DNA of 64,000 nucleotides from Sulfuriflexus mobilis (GTDB lineage Bacteria; Pseudomonadota; Gammaproteobacteria; AKS1): positions 1,860,001 to 1,924,000 of the forward strand of contig NZ_AP018725.1 in assembly GCF_003967195.1 (NCBI RefSeq), given 5' to 3'. The first letter of the stretch is position 1; every line of letters starts with the position of its first letter. This document shows, piece by piece, positions 49,720-57,740 of the stretch. The position numbers and the translations under genes are program-made. Under the pieces are notes generated by a model, which worked only from the letters and a program-made list of their open reading frames with translations, was not told the origin of the DNA and did no database searches.

Positions 49720-50442
49720 TTATATTTCAAGACTCAATAACTGCGCGGGGTTGTCCTTCACCAGTGCAGTGGCTTTCACTTCGCCGATAAGTTCGCTTGC
49801 CATGATCAGTCCTGCTTTCAGATCAGGCGGGCGATACGCAGTATTGTGGCAGTCGGTGGCCATGAACAAAACCTGTCCGGCCTGGAGCAGCTCTATAGCG
49901 ACCGTCTTCGCCTTCTGGCCAAAATTCCCCGCCAGGCTCGATGCAGTCAGCTGGATCGCACAACCCGCCTCGATAAACGGCATCAGCTTGTGCATGTCGA
50001 GTTGTAGTTCACGGTTACGTTCCGGGTGAACGATAACGGGTAAAATATCCCTGTCGATAAGCCAGTCGATGAGGTTCAGGCTGCCAAGCGGGATGTGGTT
50101 ATGTGGCATTTCCAGCAGGAAGACACGCCGGCCCTCCCATGTACCCAACCAGGGGAAATCCTCATGCTGCATGAGTGCCATGACCTCAGGGCCAATACGC
50201 ACCTCTGCCGACAACAACAGATTGATCGGGATCCCCTCTTGCCTGACGATGTGTTCGAAATCGGCGAAGGCCTTGCGGAGACTGCCTGGGTCATTGAGAT
50301 AACGACCGGGCTGGATATGCGGTGTCAGCACCTGGGTGGTAACGCCGTTGTCCACCGCCAGTCGCAATAGCGTCAGGGCCTCTTCCAGCGTCTGTGCGCC
50401 ATCATCGATACCGGGCAGGATATGACTATGGACATCAATCAT
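49720..50442 (-). CDS. cpsB: CpsB/CapC-type PHP tyrosine-protein phosphatase
   Basis: Manganese-dependent phosphatase that dephosphorylates the C-terminal tyrosines of Wzc-type kinases. The 240 residues begin with the PHP motif DVHSHILPGIDDGAQT; further metal ligands lie in TPHIQPG and HPERNREL. The kinase is encoded just upstream, and a 202-base gap with a REP-like pair lies between. Phosphatase activity would tune chain length or export in this locus. Confidence 0.9.
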   Translation of the reverse strand: MIDVHSHILPGIDDGAQTLEEALTLLRLAVDNGVTTQVLTPHIQPGRYLNDPGSLRKAFADFEHIVRQEGIPINLLLSAEVRIGPEVMALMQHEDFPWLGTWEGRRVFLLEMPHNHIPLGSLNLIDWLIDRDILPVIVHPERNRELQLDMHKLMPFIEAGCAIQLTASSLAGNFGQKAKTVAIELLQAGQVLFMATDCHNTAYRPPDLKAGLIMASELIGEVKATALVKDNPAQLLSLEI

Positions 50443-50510
50443 ATTTGGCCTCTTGGGTGCTAGTACGTAATGACAAGGCTATAATCACTAGCTATTGGCT
50501 ATCTCTTTAA

Positions 50511-50611
50511 CTCCCTCTCCCCCAGGGAGAGGGTTGGGGTGAGGGGTACACACCAGGCAAGTCATTATCTTATTTATCCCCCTCATCCTGGCCTTCTCCC
50601 TCAGGGAGAAG
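50511..50611. repeat. Pair of REP-like palindromes (CCCTCTCCC...GGGAGAGGG type)
   Basis: Two copies face each other between the kinase and the phosphatase. 50511-50546 contains CCCTCTCCCCCAGGGAGAGGG followed by TTGGGGTGAGGG. 50576-50611 contains CCCTCATCCTGGCC followed by TTCTCCCTCAGGGAGAA. Each folds on itself, and the pair can fold together. Such repeats are frequent between genes of proteobacteria (recollection) and may attenuate or stabilise mRNA here. Confidence 0.75.
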
Positions 50612-50644
50612 AAATGACTACGACTTACGACTATTCATCAGTCC

Positions 50645-52909
50645 CTAGTCATTACCATAGTTATAACCATAGTTATAACCATAGGTATAATAATGACTGC
50701 CGTAGTCCTCCATCTTCTTCAGGTCGGCCTGTTGCAAGACCACCCCGAGCGGCACAACATGTGCCGATGCCAGCCGCTTCATGGATTCTCTTGCCATCGC
50801 ATGGGTGGTCTCATCCGCCTTGACCACGAATATCACCTCATCGACCAGATTGCCCAGCACCAGTGAATCGCTCACGGGCAACACAGGTGCCGAATCGATA
50901 ATAATATGCTCAAAGTGATCCTTGAGTTTATCGAGTAAATCTAAAAAGCGTTTCGAGGATAACAGCTCGAGGGGTTTCGGTGAGGCCGTACCACTGCTCA
51001 TATAGAACAGATTCCCCACATCATTGTCTTTAATAATACACTCCTTGATCTCGGCATCACCGACGGCAAGGTCTGCCAGACCCAGGCGTGAACGCCTGCG
51101 CAAGACCTTGCCACTGTGTTGCTGTTTGCGCAGGTCAGCATCAATAAGCAGGGTTCTGCCCGTGTGACTGAAGGTCAGGGCGAGGTTACTGCATAAGGTG
51201 GTCTTACCCTCATTCGCCACCGATGAAGTCACCATGATGGTTTTCGGCGGTGTATCAATATTGGCAAACATGACCCCGGTACGTACCGCATTCAGCGCCT
51301 CGACAAAGGGAGAATCCGGGCTGGTGAAGGCGTGGCGTTCCGGGACCTCGCTCGACTTCTTATCCAGCAACAATGTCGGTATCACGCCCAGTACAGGCAA
51401 GCCCAGTTTGTCCTCGATGTCCTCCGGGGTCCGAAAGGTATTCTCCAGATACTCGAGCAGGAAGGCCAGCAACACTCCGATAAATAATCCTGCCATGATG
51501 AAGACGGCAACAATACGCCTCTTATTAGGCTTACTCGGCACCAATGGTGGTGTGGCCTTATCGATGATCGTGATATTGGTGACATCAGTGTCACCGGCCA
51601 GGTTGGTTTCCTTATGTCGGGTCAGGAAGACCTCATACAACTGGCGACTGGTTTCAACATCCCGCTCGAGCTTGGTCAGTTCAAACTCCTTGGCCTGGTG
51701 ACCACGCGCCTCAGTCTGAGTCTGCTGGCTCAGGCGCTTCAGTTCCTGTTCCTGGGCCGCTGCGGCTTCATAATTCCTGATGATACCGTTCACGACTTTC
51801 TCAACTTCCAGACGCAGGTGACGATTAGCCTCACGCAGGTCACTACGTGCAGCAATCATCTTCGGGTGTTTTTCACCATAACGCTCCGCCAGTTCCGATA
51901 CTGTCCTCCCCAGTTTCACCTGATCTTCTTTAAGGCGCTGAACAAAGGCGTTTTGCAGTACCGCCTGCAGTGATTCGTAACTTTGACCCTTGCGCTGCGC
52001 CGCCTTAATCTGCTTATAACGAATTTCTGCCTCGGCACGTCGGGCCTGCGCATTTATCAGGGCCTCGGTGATACCACCGAGTTTGCCACTGGTGATACTT
52101 TCAAAACTTTTTGTACCAACGAGCTTTTCTTTTTCCTGAAATGCGCGCAGGGTCTCTTCCGACTGCTCGAGTTTGGTCCGCAAACCGGCGAGACGTTCCG
52201 TCAACCAGCCTGCCGCCTTCTGATTCAACGCAAATTTTGCATCCAGGCCTTTCTCGATGTAGGCCTCAGCAACAGCATTGGCGATCTGGGCGGAAAGTGC
52301 CGCGTCAGGGGACTCAAAGGCGACGTTGATGATCTGACTATTTTTCTGTCCCTTTACATGAAGGTTACTAAGAAAAAAACCAATGGCCGCCGCACGAAGT
52401 TGTTCCTTACTGGGCGGCTTGCTTTCTTCAATAATCCCCCACGATTCAGGCATCCATCCCTTTACCAGCCTGGACAGATTAAAGCCGGATTCGTTTTTAC
52501 CTTGCTTTGGGGAAATAACCGGATGCTGTTCCAGTTGTAACTTTTCGATCACGGCCTCAGCAAGCGAACGGCTGGCAATAATTTCATACTGGGTCCGGTA
52601 GAAAAACATGATGTTGCTGACTCCTTGCAGCGGGTCGACAGACACCACCTTGGGCACATCAGGCTCCACGAGTAGTTTGATCTCAGCGCGGTACTGTGGC
52701 GTAATGTTGAAGGCGACAAGCGCGCCGATAAGGGCCGCCAGCAAGCCGAGGCCAAGGATGGCACGAGCCCTCCGCCGAATCACCTGCCAGTATTCAAGCA
52801 GATTGATTCCCTCTTCATCGGCATCATCCATTTGTACCGGAAATGCTCTTTCTCGTGTCATCAGCTTCTCGGCCTTTATAAATTCTTCAGGTTCAAATGA
52901 TTTAGTCAT
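50645..52909 (-). CDS. Polysaccharide co-polymerase and BY-kinase (Wzc/VpsO-like tyrosine autokinase)
   Basis: Inner-membrane protein of 754 residues that controls polymer length and export. The Wzz domain has membrane segments at about 51-70 and 445-465, and between them lies a long coiled-coil periplasmic part. The C-terminal kinase has Walker A (ANEGKTTL) near 560, Walker A' LLIDADLRKQQ near 586, and Walker B IIIDSAPVLPVSD near 675. The final 20 residues carry eight tyrosines (736, 740, 741, 743, 745, 747, 749, 751), the expected autophosphorylation cluster. At DNA level these come from a tandem CCATAGTTATAA repeat. Overlaps the OPX stop by one base. Confidence 0.93.
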   Translation of the reverse strand: MTKSFEPEEFIKAEKLMTRERAFPVQMDDADEEGINLLEYWQVIRRRARAILGLGLLAALIGALVAFNITPQYRAEIKLLVEPDVPKVVSVDPLQGVSNIMFFYRTQYEIIASRSLAEAVIEKLQLEQHPVISPKQGKNESGFNLSRLVKGWMPESWGIIEESKPPSKEQLRAAAIGFFLSNLHVKGQKNSQIINVAFESPDAALSAQIANAVAEAYIEKGLDAKFALNQKAAGWLTERLAGLRTKLEQSEETLRAFQEKEKLVGTKSFESITSGKLGGITEALINAQARRAEAEIRYKQIKAAQRKGQSYESLQAVLQNAFVQRLKEDQVKLGRTVSELAERYGEKHPKMIAARSDLREANRHLRLEVEKVVNGIIRNYEAAAAQEQELKRLSQQTQTEARGHQAKEFELTKLERDVETSRQLYEVFLTRHKETNLAGDTDVTNITIIDKATPPLVPSKPNKRRIVAVFIMAGLFIGVLLAFLLEYLENTFRTPEDIEDKLGLPVLGVIPTLLLDKKSSEVPERHAFTSPDSPFVEALNAVRTGVMFANIDTPPKTIMVTSSVANEGKTTLCSNLALTFSHTGRTLLIDADLRKQQHSGKVLRRRSRLGLADLAVGDAEIKECIIKDNDVGNLFYMSSGTASPKPLELLSSKRFLDLLDKLKDHFEHIIIDSAPVLPVSDSLVLGNLVDEVIFVVKADETTHAMARESMKRLASAHVVPLGVVLQQADLKKMEDYGSHYYTYGYNYGYNYGND

Positions 52910-53439
52910 TAGAAGAAGCTTTCACCTACGGTGATCACGTCACCCGGACTCACCGCTTCATTGAGGCCTACACTCTGATGCACAACACCCGGTGCAGTCT
53001 CGCGCTCAAGATTTATTTTGCTCTTACTCGCACGCTCGGTAAAGCCCCCCGCCAGGGCAACGGCCCTTTGCACCGTCAGACCATCAACAAAATTATAGCC
53101 GCCAGGATTTTTCACCTCGCCATTGACATAAAAAAGCCTATATTCGAGCACAGACACGGTGATAACCGGTTTTTTCAGGTAACCATTTTTGAGGCGTCGA
53201 ATAAGATCAGCCTCAAGCTCCCTGACGGTCAGGGCATTGACCTTCAGTTCACCGAGAAGCGCGAATGAAATAGTGCCATTGGTGCCGACCCTCACCTCTT
53301 TCAGGCTCATGTCTTCTTCACCAAAGACACTAATCGACAGCATATCCCCCGGGCCAATACGGTAACTGTCTTTGCTATCAGCCACCGCCATGCCCGTGGT
53401 CATCAGACATACCAGCCAAACTAGTAGATAACGCCGCAT
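52909..53439 (-). CDS. Short OPX polysaccharide export protein (VpsN/Wza-like)
   Basis: 176 residues. The start at 53439 has GAGGAT seven bases upstream; an in-frame ATG at 53493 would add 18 residues before the signal peptide. A signal peptide ends near residue 20 (GMAVA). The polysaccharide export domain (YRIGPGDMLSISVFGEED) and one SLBB domain (FYVNGEVKNPGGYNF) follow. No lipobox cysteine and no C-terminal amphipathic helix, unlike Wza, so a separate barrel (the next gene up) probably forms the outer-membrane pore. Confidence 0.88.
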   Translation of the reverse strand: MRRYLLVWLVCLMTTGMAVADSKDSYRIGPGDMLSISVFGEEDMSLKEVRVGTNGTISFALLGELKVNALTVRELEADLIRRLKNGYLKKPVITVSVLEYRLFYVNGEVKNPGGYNFVDGLTVQRAVALAGGFTERASKSKINLERETAPGVVHQSVGLNEAVSPGDVITVGESFF

Positions 53440-53686
53440 TTTTATCCTCGAGAAAATTACCAGACTGATTGCAGACATACTTTCCTGCCGCAAAACTATT
53501 GATATGAAGAGGGCAATTTCAGTCCAACGCAGTAGTCTTTGTCTTACCTGCTTTGCAAATTACCTGGATGCCGATGCACTCAGACAAAAACCAATAACAA
53601 CGAAGCCCACCCCAATAACACCGCCCTTTGGCTTACCTGCGGCGTGGTTCGTGGTTCGCCCACGCCAACACATGCCAAATGAGCAC
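53440..53686. other. Intergenic region between the OPX and barrel genes
   Basis: No gene or strong signal was found in these 247 bases. A small hairpin GCAACC-TCAA-GGTTGC (53695-53710) lies at the end of the barrel gene but lacks a T-run. A plus-strand open frame here only mirrors the barrel gene. Confidence 0.4.
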
Positions 53687-54868
53687 CTAGCGCGGCAACC
53701 TCAAGGTTGCTCTCAACATGAAGATGTTATCATCAAAACTTGCCGTCGGTGCATTGGAGTCTCGTTCCGAATAGTTATAAGCCACGCCAAGGTCCAGCCA
53801 GCGACGCATTTTATAATTCAGCCCCAGCCCGGCATTGAACAAGTCATCCTCACGCGTACCGGTATAGTCATCCGTGCCATCACTGATATTGGCATTCAAT
53901 GACACCCGCGAACTGAAGTCATGTTGCCAGTCAGCTGACACAAGCTCGCTCGTATAAGAACTATCCGCCGTTGCCGTCTCATTCGGCTGACGCAAGGCGG
54001 TAAAGGTGAAGCGACTATAGGTACGTGGCTCCCAGGTCACCTTACCGACAACACTCACACCATCGTTATCTTCTTCGGCTGCTGAGTCAAAATCCTTCTC
54101 GAAGCGCCCTACCTTCAGCTCACCCGTGGTCTTGTAGGTTGCCTCCCAGCGCAAACCAACACGATAGTAACGTTCGGTACTATCGAGGTCGCGGATAGCA
54201 GAGTTTGTATAGTCGATATCACGGTGTTCCGCCTCGAGAATGGCCGAGGTCTTCGGTGCGATTTTATAAAAGAAACGGCCAGCTACGCTATCGGTATCGC
54301 GATCACGGAAGTCCTGATTATTATTCGTATACTCCAGGTCTTTGGCTTCAAGGTCGAGCTGGAACTGGGCATTGGCGATACGCCGGCCGTAGGTCAATTG
54401 CCCAAAGAGGCGGCTCTCTTTCCACTCATTCGGCTTAGTGCTGACATTGCCCGGCAGAATCCCCGAAGAACCACGCGCTTCATGGCCGCGGTTATAGTTG
54501 GCCTGCAGGTCGACATTAAACTTGGGGGTCAGATCCAGCAGCAGATCCGCAGATAAAAAGTGATCGTCGTAGTTTTCATCATCGTTGGTGTCATAGGTAG
54601 CGTAATCACCCAGATATTCCGCAGTCAGGCGGTGCTTGCCGAGAAACCAGCGCCAGACCAAATCAGGCGAGACGGAAAAAATATCATCGCTTTCCTCGTT
54701 GTTCTCCTGACGAAAAATGTTGTCATCGTGTTTATACGCCAGTTCCACAGAAGGATAGAACCCTGGCAAATCGGTCTCGGGGGTTTGTGCCTGGCCCAGG
54801 GAAGAAGCCCCCAACATCATCCCCATCACAATGACCGTTGTCCCGGTTTTTCTGTTATTCATTTCCAT
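53687..54868 (-). CDS. Outer-membrane beta-barrel protein of exopolysaccharide locus (VpsM-like)
   Basis: 393 residues with a signal peptide ending about residue 30 (SSLGQAQ). Many alternating strands of barrel type follow (FNVDLQANYNRG, RLFGQLTYGRR, YYRVGLRWEATY), with a C-terminal strand ending RATLRLPR. The last residue is Arg rather than Phe, unusual for a BamA client. The start at 54868 follows a GGGGGC segment; an ATG two codons later is possible. It probably forms the secretion pore with the short OPX protein. The precise family (VpsM/EpsL-like) is inferred from location. Confidence 0.75.
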   Translation of the reverse strand: MEMNNRKTGTTVIVMGMMLGASSLGQAQTPETDLPGFYPSVELAYKHDDNIFRQENNEESDDIFSVSPDLVWRWFLGKHRLTAEYLGDYATYDTNDDENYDDHFLSADLLLDLTPKFNVDLQANYNRGHEARGSSGILPGNVSTKPNEWKESRLFGQLTYGRRIANAQFQLDLEAKDLEYTNNNQDFRDRDTDSVAGRFFYKIAPKTSAILEAEHRDIDYTNSAIRDLDSTERYYRVGLRWEATYKTTGELKVGRFEKDFDSAAEEDNDGVSVVGKVTWEPRTYSRFTFTALRQPNETATADSSYTSELVSADWQHDFSSRVSLNANISDGTDDYTGTREDDLFNAGLGLNYKMRRWLDLGVAYNYSERDSNAPTASFDDNIFMLRATLRLPR

Positions 54869-54988
54869 CAGTTTACTGCCCCCAAACCTACTATTATTAT
54901 TTGCGTGACCGATTAGCCCCTTAGCAGTCACCACCACTTACAGCGGCCTTATTCAGGCCGACAGTCACATCTCATTCTGTCTTACATC

Positions 54989-55426
54989 TTAACTCGGGCT
55001 GGCAACACCTCCGCCGCCTGAGCCTGAACCAGCACCTGCGCCCGCTCCGGCGCCAGCACCCGCCCCGGCACCCGCTGCCCCGGCGGCAGAGGCCGTGGTC
55101 ACAACAGTTGGGTCAGCACCGGCCGCAATAGCCGCCGTCTCGATCGCTACACGTTGTGTTGGTGCAGCGGCCACCGCTGCCGTCACAATCGCAGCGGCCC
55201 GATCGGGTGCCACCGCTATGGCAGCGGTAACAATCGCGGCAGCTTGATCAGGCGCCAATTCCACCATTTCGGCAACGATATCCTCAATCTCTTGCCCTTC
55301 GGCCAGGGCATTGGCGATGACCGTATCAATGGGCAAACCGGCACTCATGTCACTGGAGATATCGGCATGAAGTAATTGGAAAGGCATTATCAGGCAGGCC
55401 AATAGGACCAAGATTCGTGTTTTCAT
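54989..55426 (-). CDS. Secreted Ala/Gly-repeat protein, 145 aa
   Basis: No family recognised. A signal peptide (1-21, ending LLHA) is followed by an acidic stretch. Residues 57-102 hold three 15-residue units of the form APD(Q/R)AAAIVTAA(I/V)A, degrading in the third. Residues 113-139 are an almost pure Gly-Ala run ending in Gly-Ser-Gly, like silk or adhesin linkers. No cysteines after the signal peptide. It starts the export operon just upstream of the barrel gene. A structural or matrix role is speculative. A nearby palindrome AACTCTTTAGAGTT precedes the start. Confidence 0.75.
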   Translation of the reverse strand: MKTRILVLLACLIMPFQLLHADISSDMSAGLPIDTVIANALAEGQEIEDIVAEMVELAPDQAAAIVTAAIAVAPDRAAAIVTAAVAAAPTQRVAIETAAIAAGADPTVVTTASAAGAAGAGAGAGAGAGAGAGSGSGGGGVASPS

Positions 55427-55774
55427 TATGCACCCCTATAAACTCTTTAGAGTTCAGCACCTTAAATAAGATTCTGTTCAGTTCTACCGCATCTAGATAT
55501 TAACATATAGTATAGCTATTAAGAAACAACAAAACCAAACAAAATCGCCGTGACGGAATGCGCGTAAGCCCATGAATATACAACCAAAAATAATGCTTAA
55601 CAATATACCTAATACATCTGAACAGGATAGTGAAAACGCACCATGTTTTGGCACGGCTTAAATCAGATCTCACTCTATATTGAAGCGTGCCAGAGAAAAA
55701 TGGGGTATCTGACAACCGTGATGAGGCTGAACAGCCGCCTTAATTGTCATTTCCAGAATATGGGGCGAGGAAAA
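55427..55774. other. Intergenic region upstream of the Ala/Gly-repeat gene
   Basis: No gene is supported in these 348 bases. On the minus strand, TTGGTT (or TTGTTG) followed by TATACT / TATATG around 55500-55540 could be a promoter for the repeat gene. The palindrome AACTCTTTAGAGTT lies just upstream of its start and might be an operator. The short open frame at 55500-55715 has no coding support. Confidence 0.4.
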
Positions 55775-57181
55775 TTATGAGGTTAAAGCATGTCGAGTGA
55801 CTTCTGGGTCTTTTCTATAATTTGTGGTCTTTTCAAAAACCAATTTCTGCAGTGCCCTGAAATTATCTGCATTGCAGTATTCGAATGCAAAGGCAACGCC
55901 ATTATCAGTGATCCGCACCGTGCGCGCAGTAAATCGATACTCCTGACCGGTATTGCCAGGGTCTTGAATGGCCAGCTCCACCTTCGACCCAAGGCGAACC
56001 TTAATTTCAGCCATATTGATAAAAACCCCGCCAAGGCTCACATCCTGTGACTTCAGATATTTGACCTCATGGTTCGCCAAATATAGCTTCACATTGAGGA
56101 CAAAATCCTTACGTTTATTGATGCGTTGCTCCATTCCCGTGCGGGCAGGGGAACTCCACATGTACGTCGTTACGATCAGATACACAATTGAAATACCAAA
56201 GAATACATAGAACATCACCGCTTCAGCCACGCCTGCATACAGGCCCATCAGGCCGATGCCGCCCATCAGCGCCTGGATACCCATCATTAGTGCCACCGTC
56301 TTGTTAACGCTGAATCCTGCACGTGAGAGGATATGGTGAAAATGCCCGTGGTCAGCGGAAAATGGTGATTGTCGCTTGAACACACGCCGTAACATAACGC
56401 TTATCGTATCAACCAATGGGAGTGCAAAAATCCACAGGGCCGTGACCGGGGTCATGGCGCGTTGTTCACCCTGTGACAGGGAGATCAGGAACCAGGCGAT
56501 GGCAAGCCCGAGGAACATGCTACCCGTATCACCCATAAATACCCGTGCGTGCTGCTGCCCAAACAAACGAACATTAAATATCCAGAAACCGGCCACAACA
56601 CCCACCAACACCAGAAGCAAAGCAAGGTCCATATGGAGACCGGCCTGGGCAGCAACTATCGATAGCATCGACAAGCTAATAAGCGCGATCCCCCCTGCGG
56701 AGCCATCAATACCATCCACCATGTTCATGGCATTCATTGCCCCGACATAACAAAATATTGTTAGCGGGATGGCCCACATGCCCAATGAAACAATTTGTGC
56801 GCCAAATACGTGACCCAAATCCAGGAGAGTGGCCCCTCCCCAGAATGCCATAATCATCCCTGCCAAGATCTGAGCACCCAGCCGGGGAGCAACGCGCAGG
56901 CCATATAAATCATCAAGGCTGCCAATTATCGCAATCAAGGCCGTTGCATACAGCATGGCCGCAACATCAATCAGAGAGGGGTTAAGGAATTGCATGAAGA
57001 GAGAAGTGAACGCCAGGCCTAGAAACATGGCAATACCGCCGACCAGCGGGGTTTCCTTACGGTGGTACTTGTGAGCACCGGGAGAATCAACGAAACCATA
57101 ACGAACAGCAAGAGGCATCGCCCCATAGACAAGCGCTACAGTAAGCAAGAAGGCAAAAACGCCGTAGTATATCCCCTGCAT
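55775..57181 (-). CDS. WecA-family undecaprenyl-phosphate HexNAc-1-P transferase fused to a PilZ domain
   Basis: Initiates polymer synthesis by transferring a HexNAc-1-phosphate from a UDP sugar to undecaprenyl phosphate in the inner membrane. The start at 57181 (GGGGGATGTA upstream, 468 residues) is preferred over one 11 codons earlier. About ten membrane segments fill 1-342. The catalytic blocks are SLDDLYG (88-94), AMNMVDGIDG (151-160), FMGDTGS (215-221) and HGHFHH (278-283). Residues 345-450 form a PilZ-like domain with RxxxR (353-357) and DVSLGG (380-385). WecA proteins usually end near residue 340-370. c-di-GMP binding is inferred from those motifs. Sugar specificity (GlcNAc versus others) is open. 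Confidence 0.88.
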   Translation of the reverse strand: MQGIYYGVFAFLLTVALVYGAMPLAVRYGFVDSPGAHKYHRKETPLVGGIAMFLGLAFTSLFMQFLNPSLIDVAAMLYATALIAIIGSLDDLYGLRVAPRLGAQILAGMIMAFWGGATLLDLGHVFGAQIVSLGMWAIPLTIFCYVGAMNAMNMVDGIDGSAGGIALISLSMLSIVAAQAGLHMDLALLLVLVGVVAGFWIFNVRLFGQQHARVFMGDTGSMFLGLAIAWFLISLSQGEQRAMTPVTALWIFALPLVDTISVMLRRVFKRQSPFSADHGHFHHILSRAGFSVNKTVALMMGIQALMGGIGLMGLYAGVAEAVMFYVFFGISIVYLIVTTYMWSSPARTGMEQRINKRKDFVLNVKLYLANHEVKYLKSQDVSLGGVFINMAEIKVRLGSKVELAIQDPGNTGQEYRFTARTVRITDNGVAFAFEYCNADNFRALQKLVFEKTTNYRKDPEVTRHALTS

Positions 57182-57740
57182 TACATCCCCCGATGTACCT
57201 AACCGGCAAGCCATTCAATACAGGGTGAACTGAAAGTGTGGCATCCTGTTCAGGTTAGCCACACAGACCCCGCGAGCGGAGCTGTTCCCGTTACATTGTA
57301 TTCAAACTTGCCTAAAATCACACAAACCCGAATCTAATCCAGATTTATATGCACCCACGTCCCCTTCCATGGGTACCTATAAATAGCTTACTTTATTATT
57401 ATTGTGATTATGTAACTTACTATTACATACTTTTGGTATTGTCATCAATGCCATCATCTATCCCACATTTAGACTATGGGAAATAACCTTTTGTTTTTTA
57501 TATTTATTATCAGAAAACAAAGTCCGGTACCTTCTTCTATAACCACATATATTATAAGCTAATCAATATTTAATAGCATGGCCGCATTCGATTGATTCAC
57601 TTCTTGTAAACCCACTGCCGTATCTTGCGCATTGGCTTCATCCATATCGACCGTGGATGAGGTGATAAATCATTGGCCCGCCAGACTCTGTGAACCATCT
57701 GGTTAAACACCACTTTTGATAATAACTTATCACTTTGGTC
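57182..57740. other. A/T-rich intergenic stretch with a possible transposase remnant
   Basis: No intact gene. About 560 bases of low G+C separate the glycosyltransferase and WecA genes. On the minus strand, 57597-57726 encodes a short frame with MVHRVWRANDLSPH, which reminds me of IS630-type transposases, then breaks; a second frame overlaps it. No inverted terminal repeats were found. The rest (57215-57590) shows nothing clear. Confidence 0.35.
57597..57726 (-). pseudogene. Possible remnant of an IS630-like transposase
   Basis: A 43-codon minus-strand fragment without a convincing start contains QMVHRVWRANDLSPH, resembling the helix-turn-helix region of IS630-family transposases, and stops soon after. 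The similarity is from memory and short, so chance is possible. Confidence 0.3.

Noticed and set aside
50511-50611. CRISPR-like repeats
   Set aside because: Only two inverted, unspaced copies of a REP-type palindrome, with no regular spacers or cas genes.
55500-55715. A 71-codon minus-strand frame in the gap before the Ala/Gly-repeat gene
   Set aside because: Low-complexity, no ribosome site and overlapping the likely promoter.
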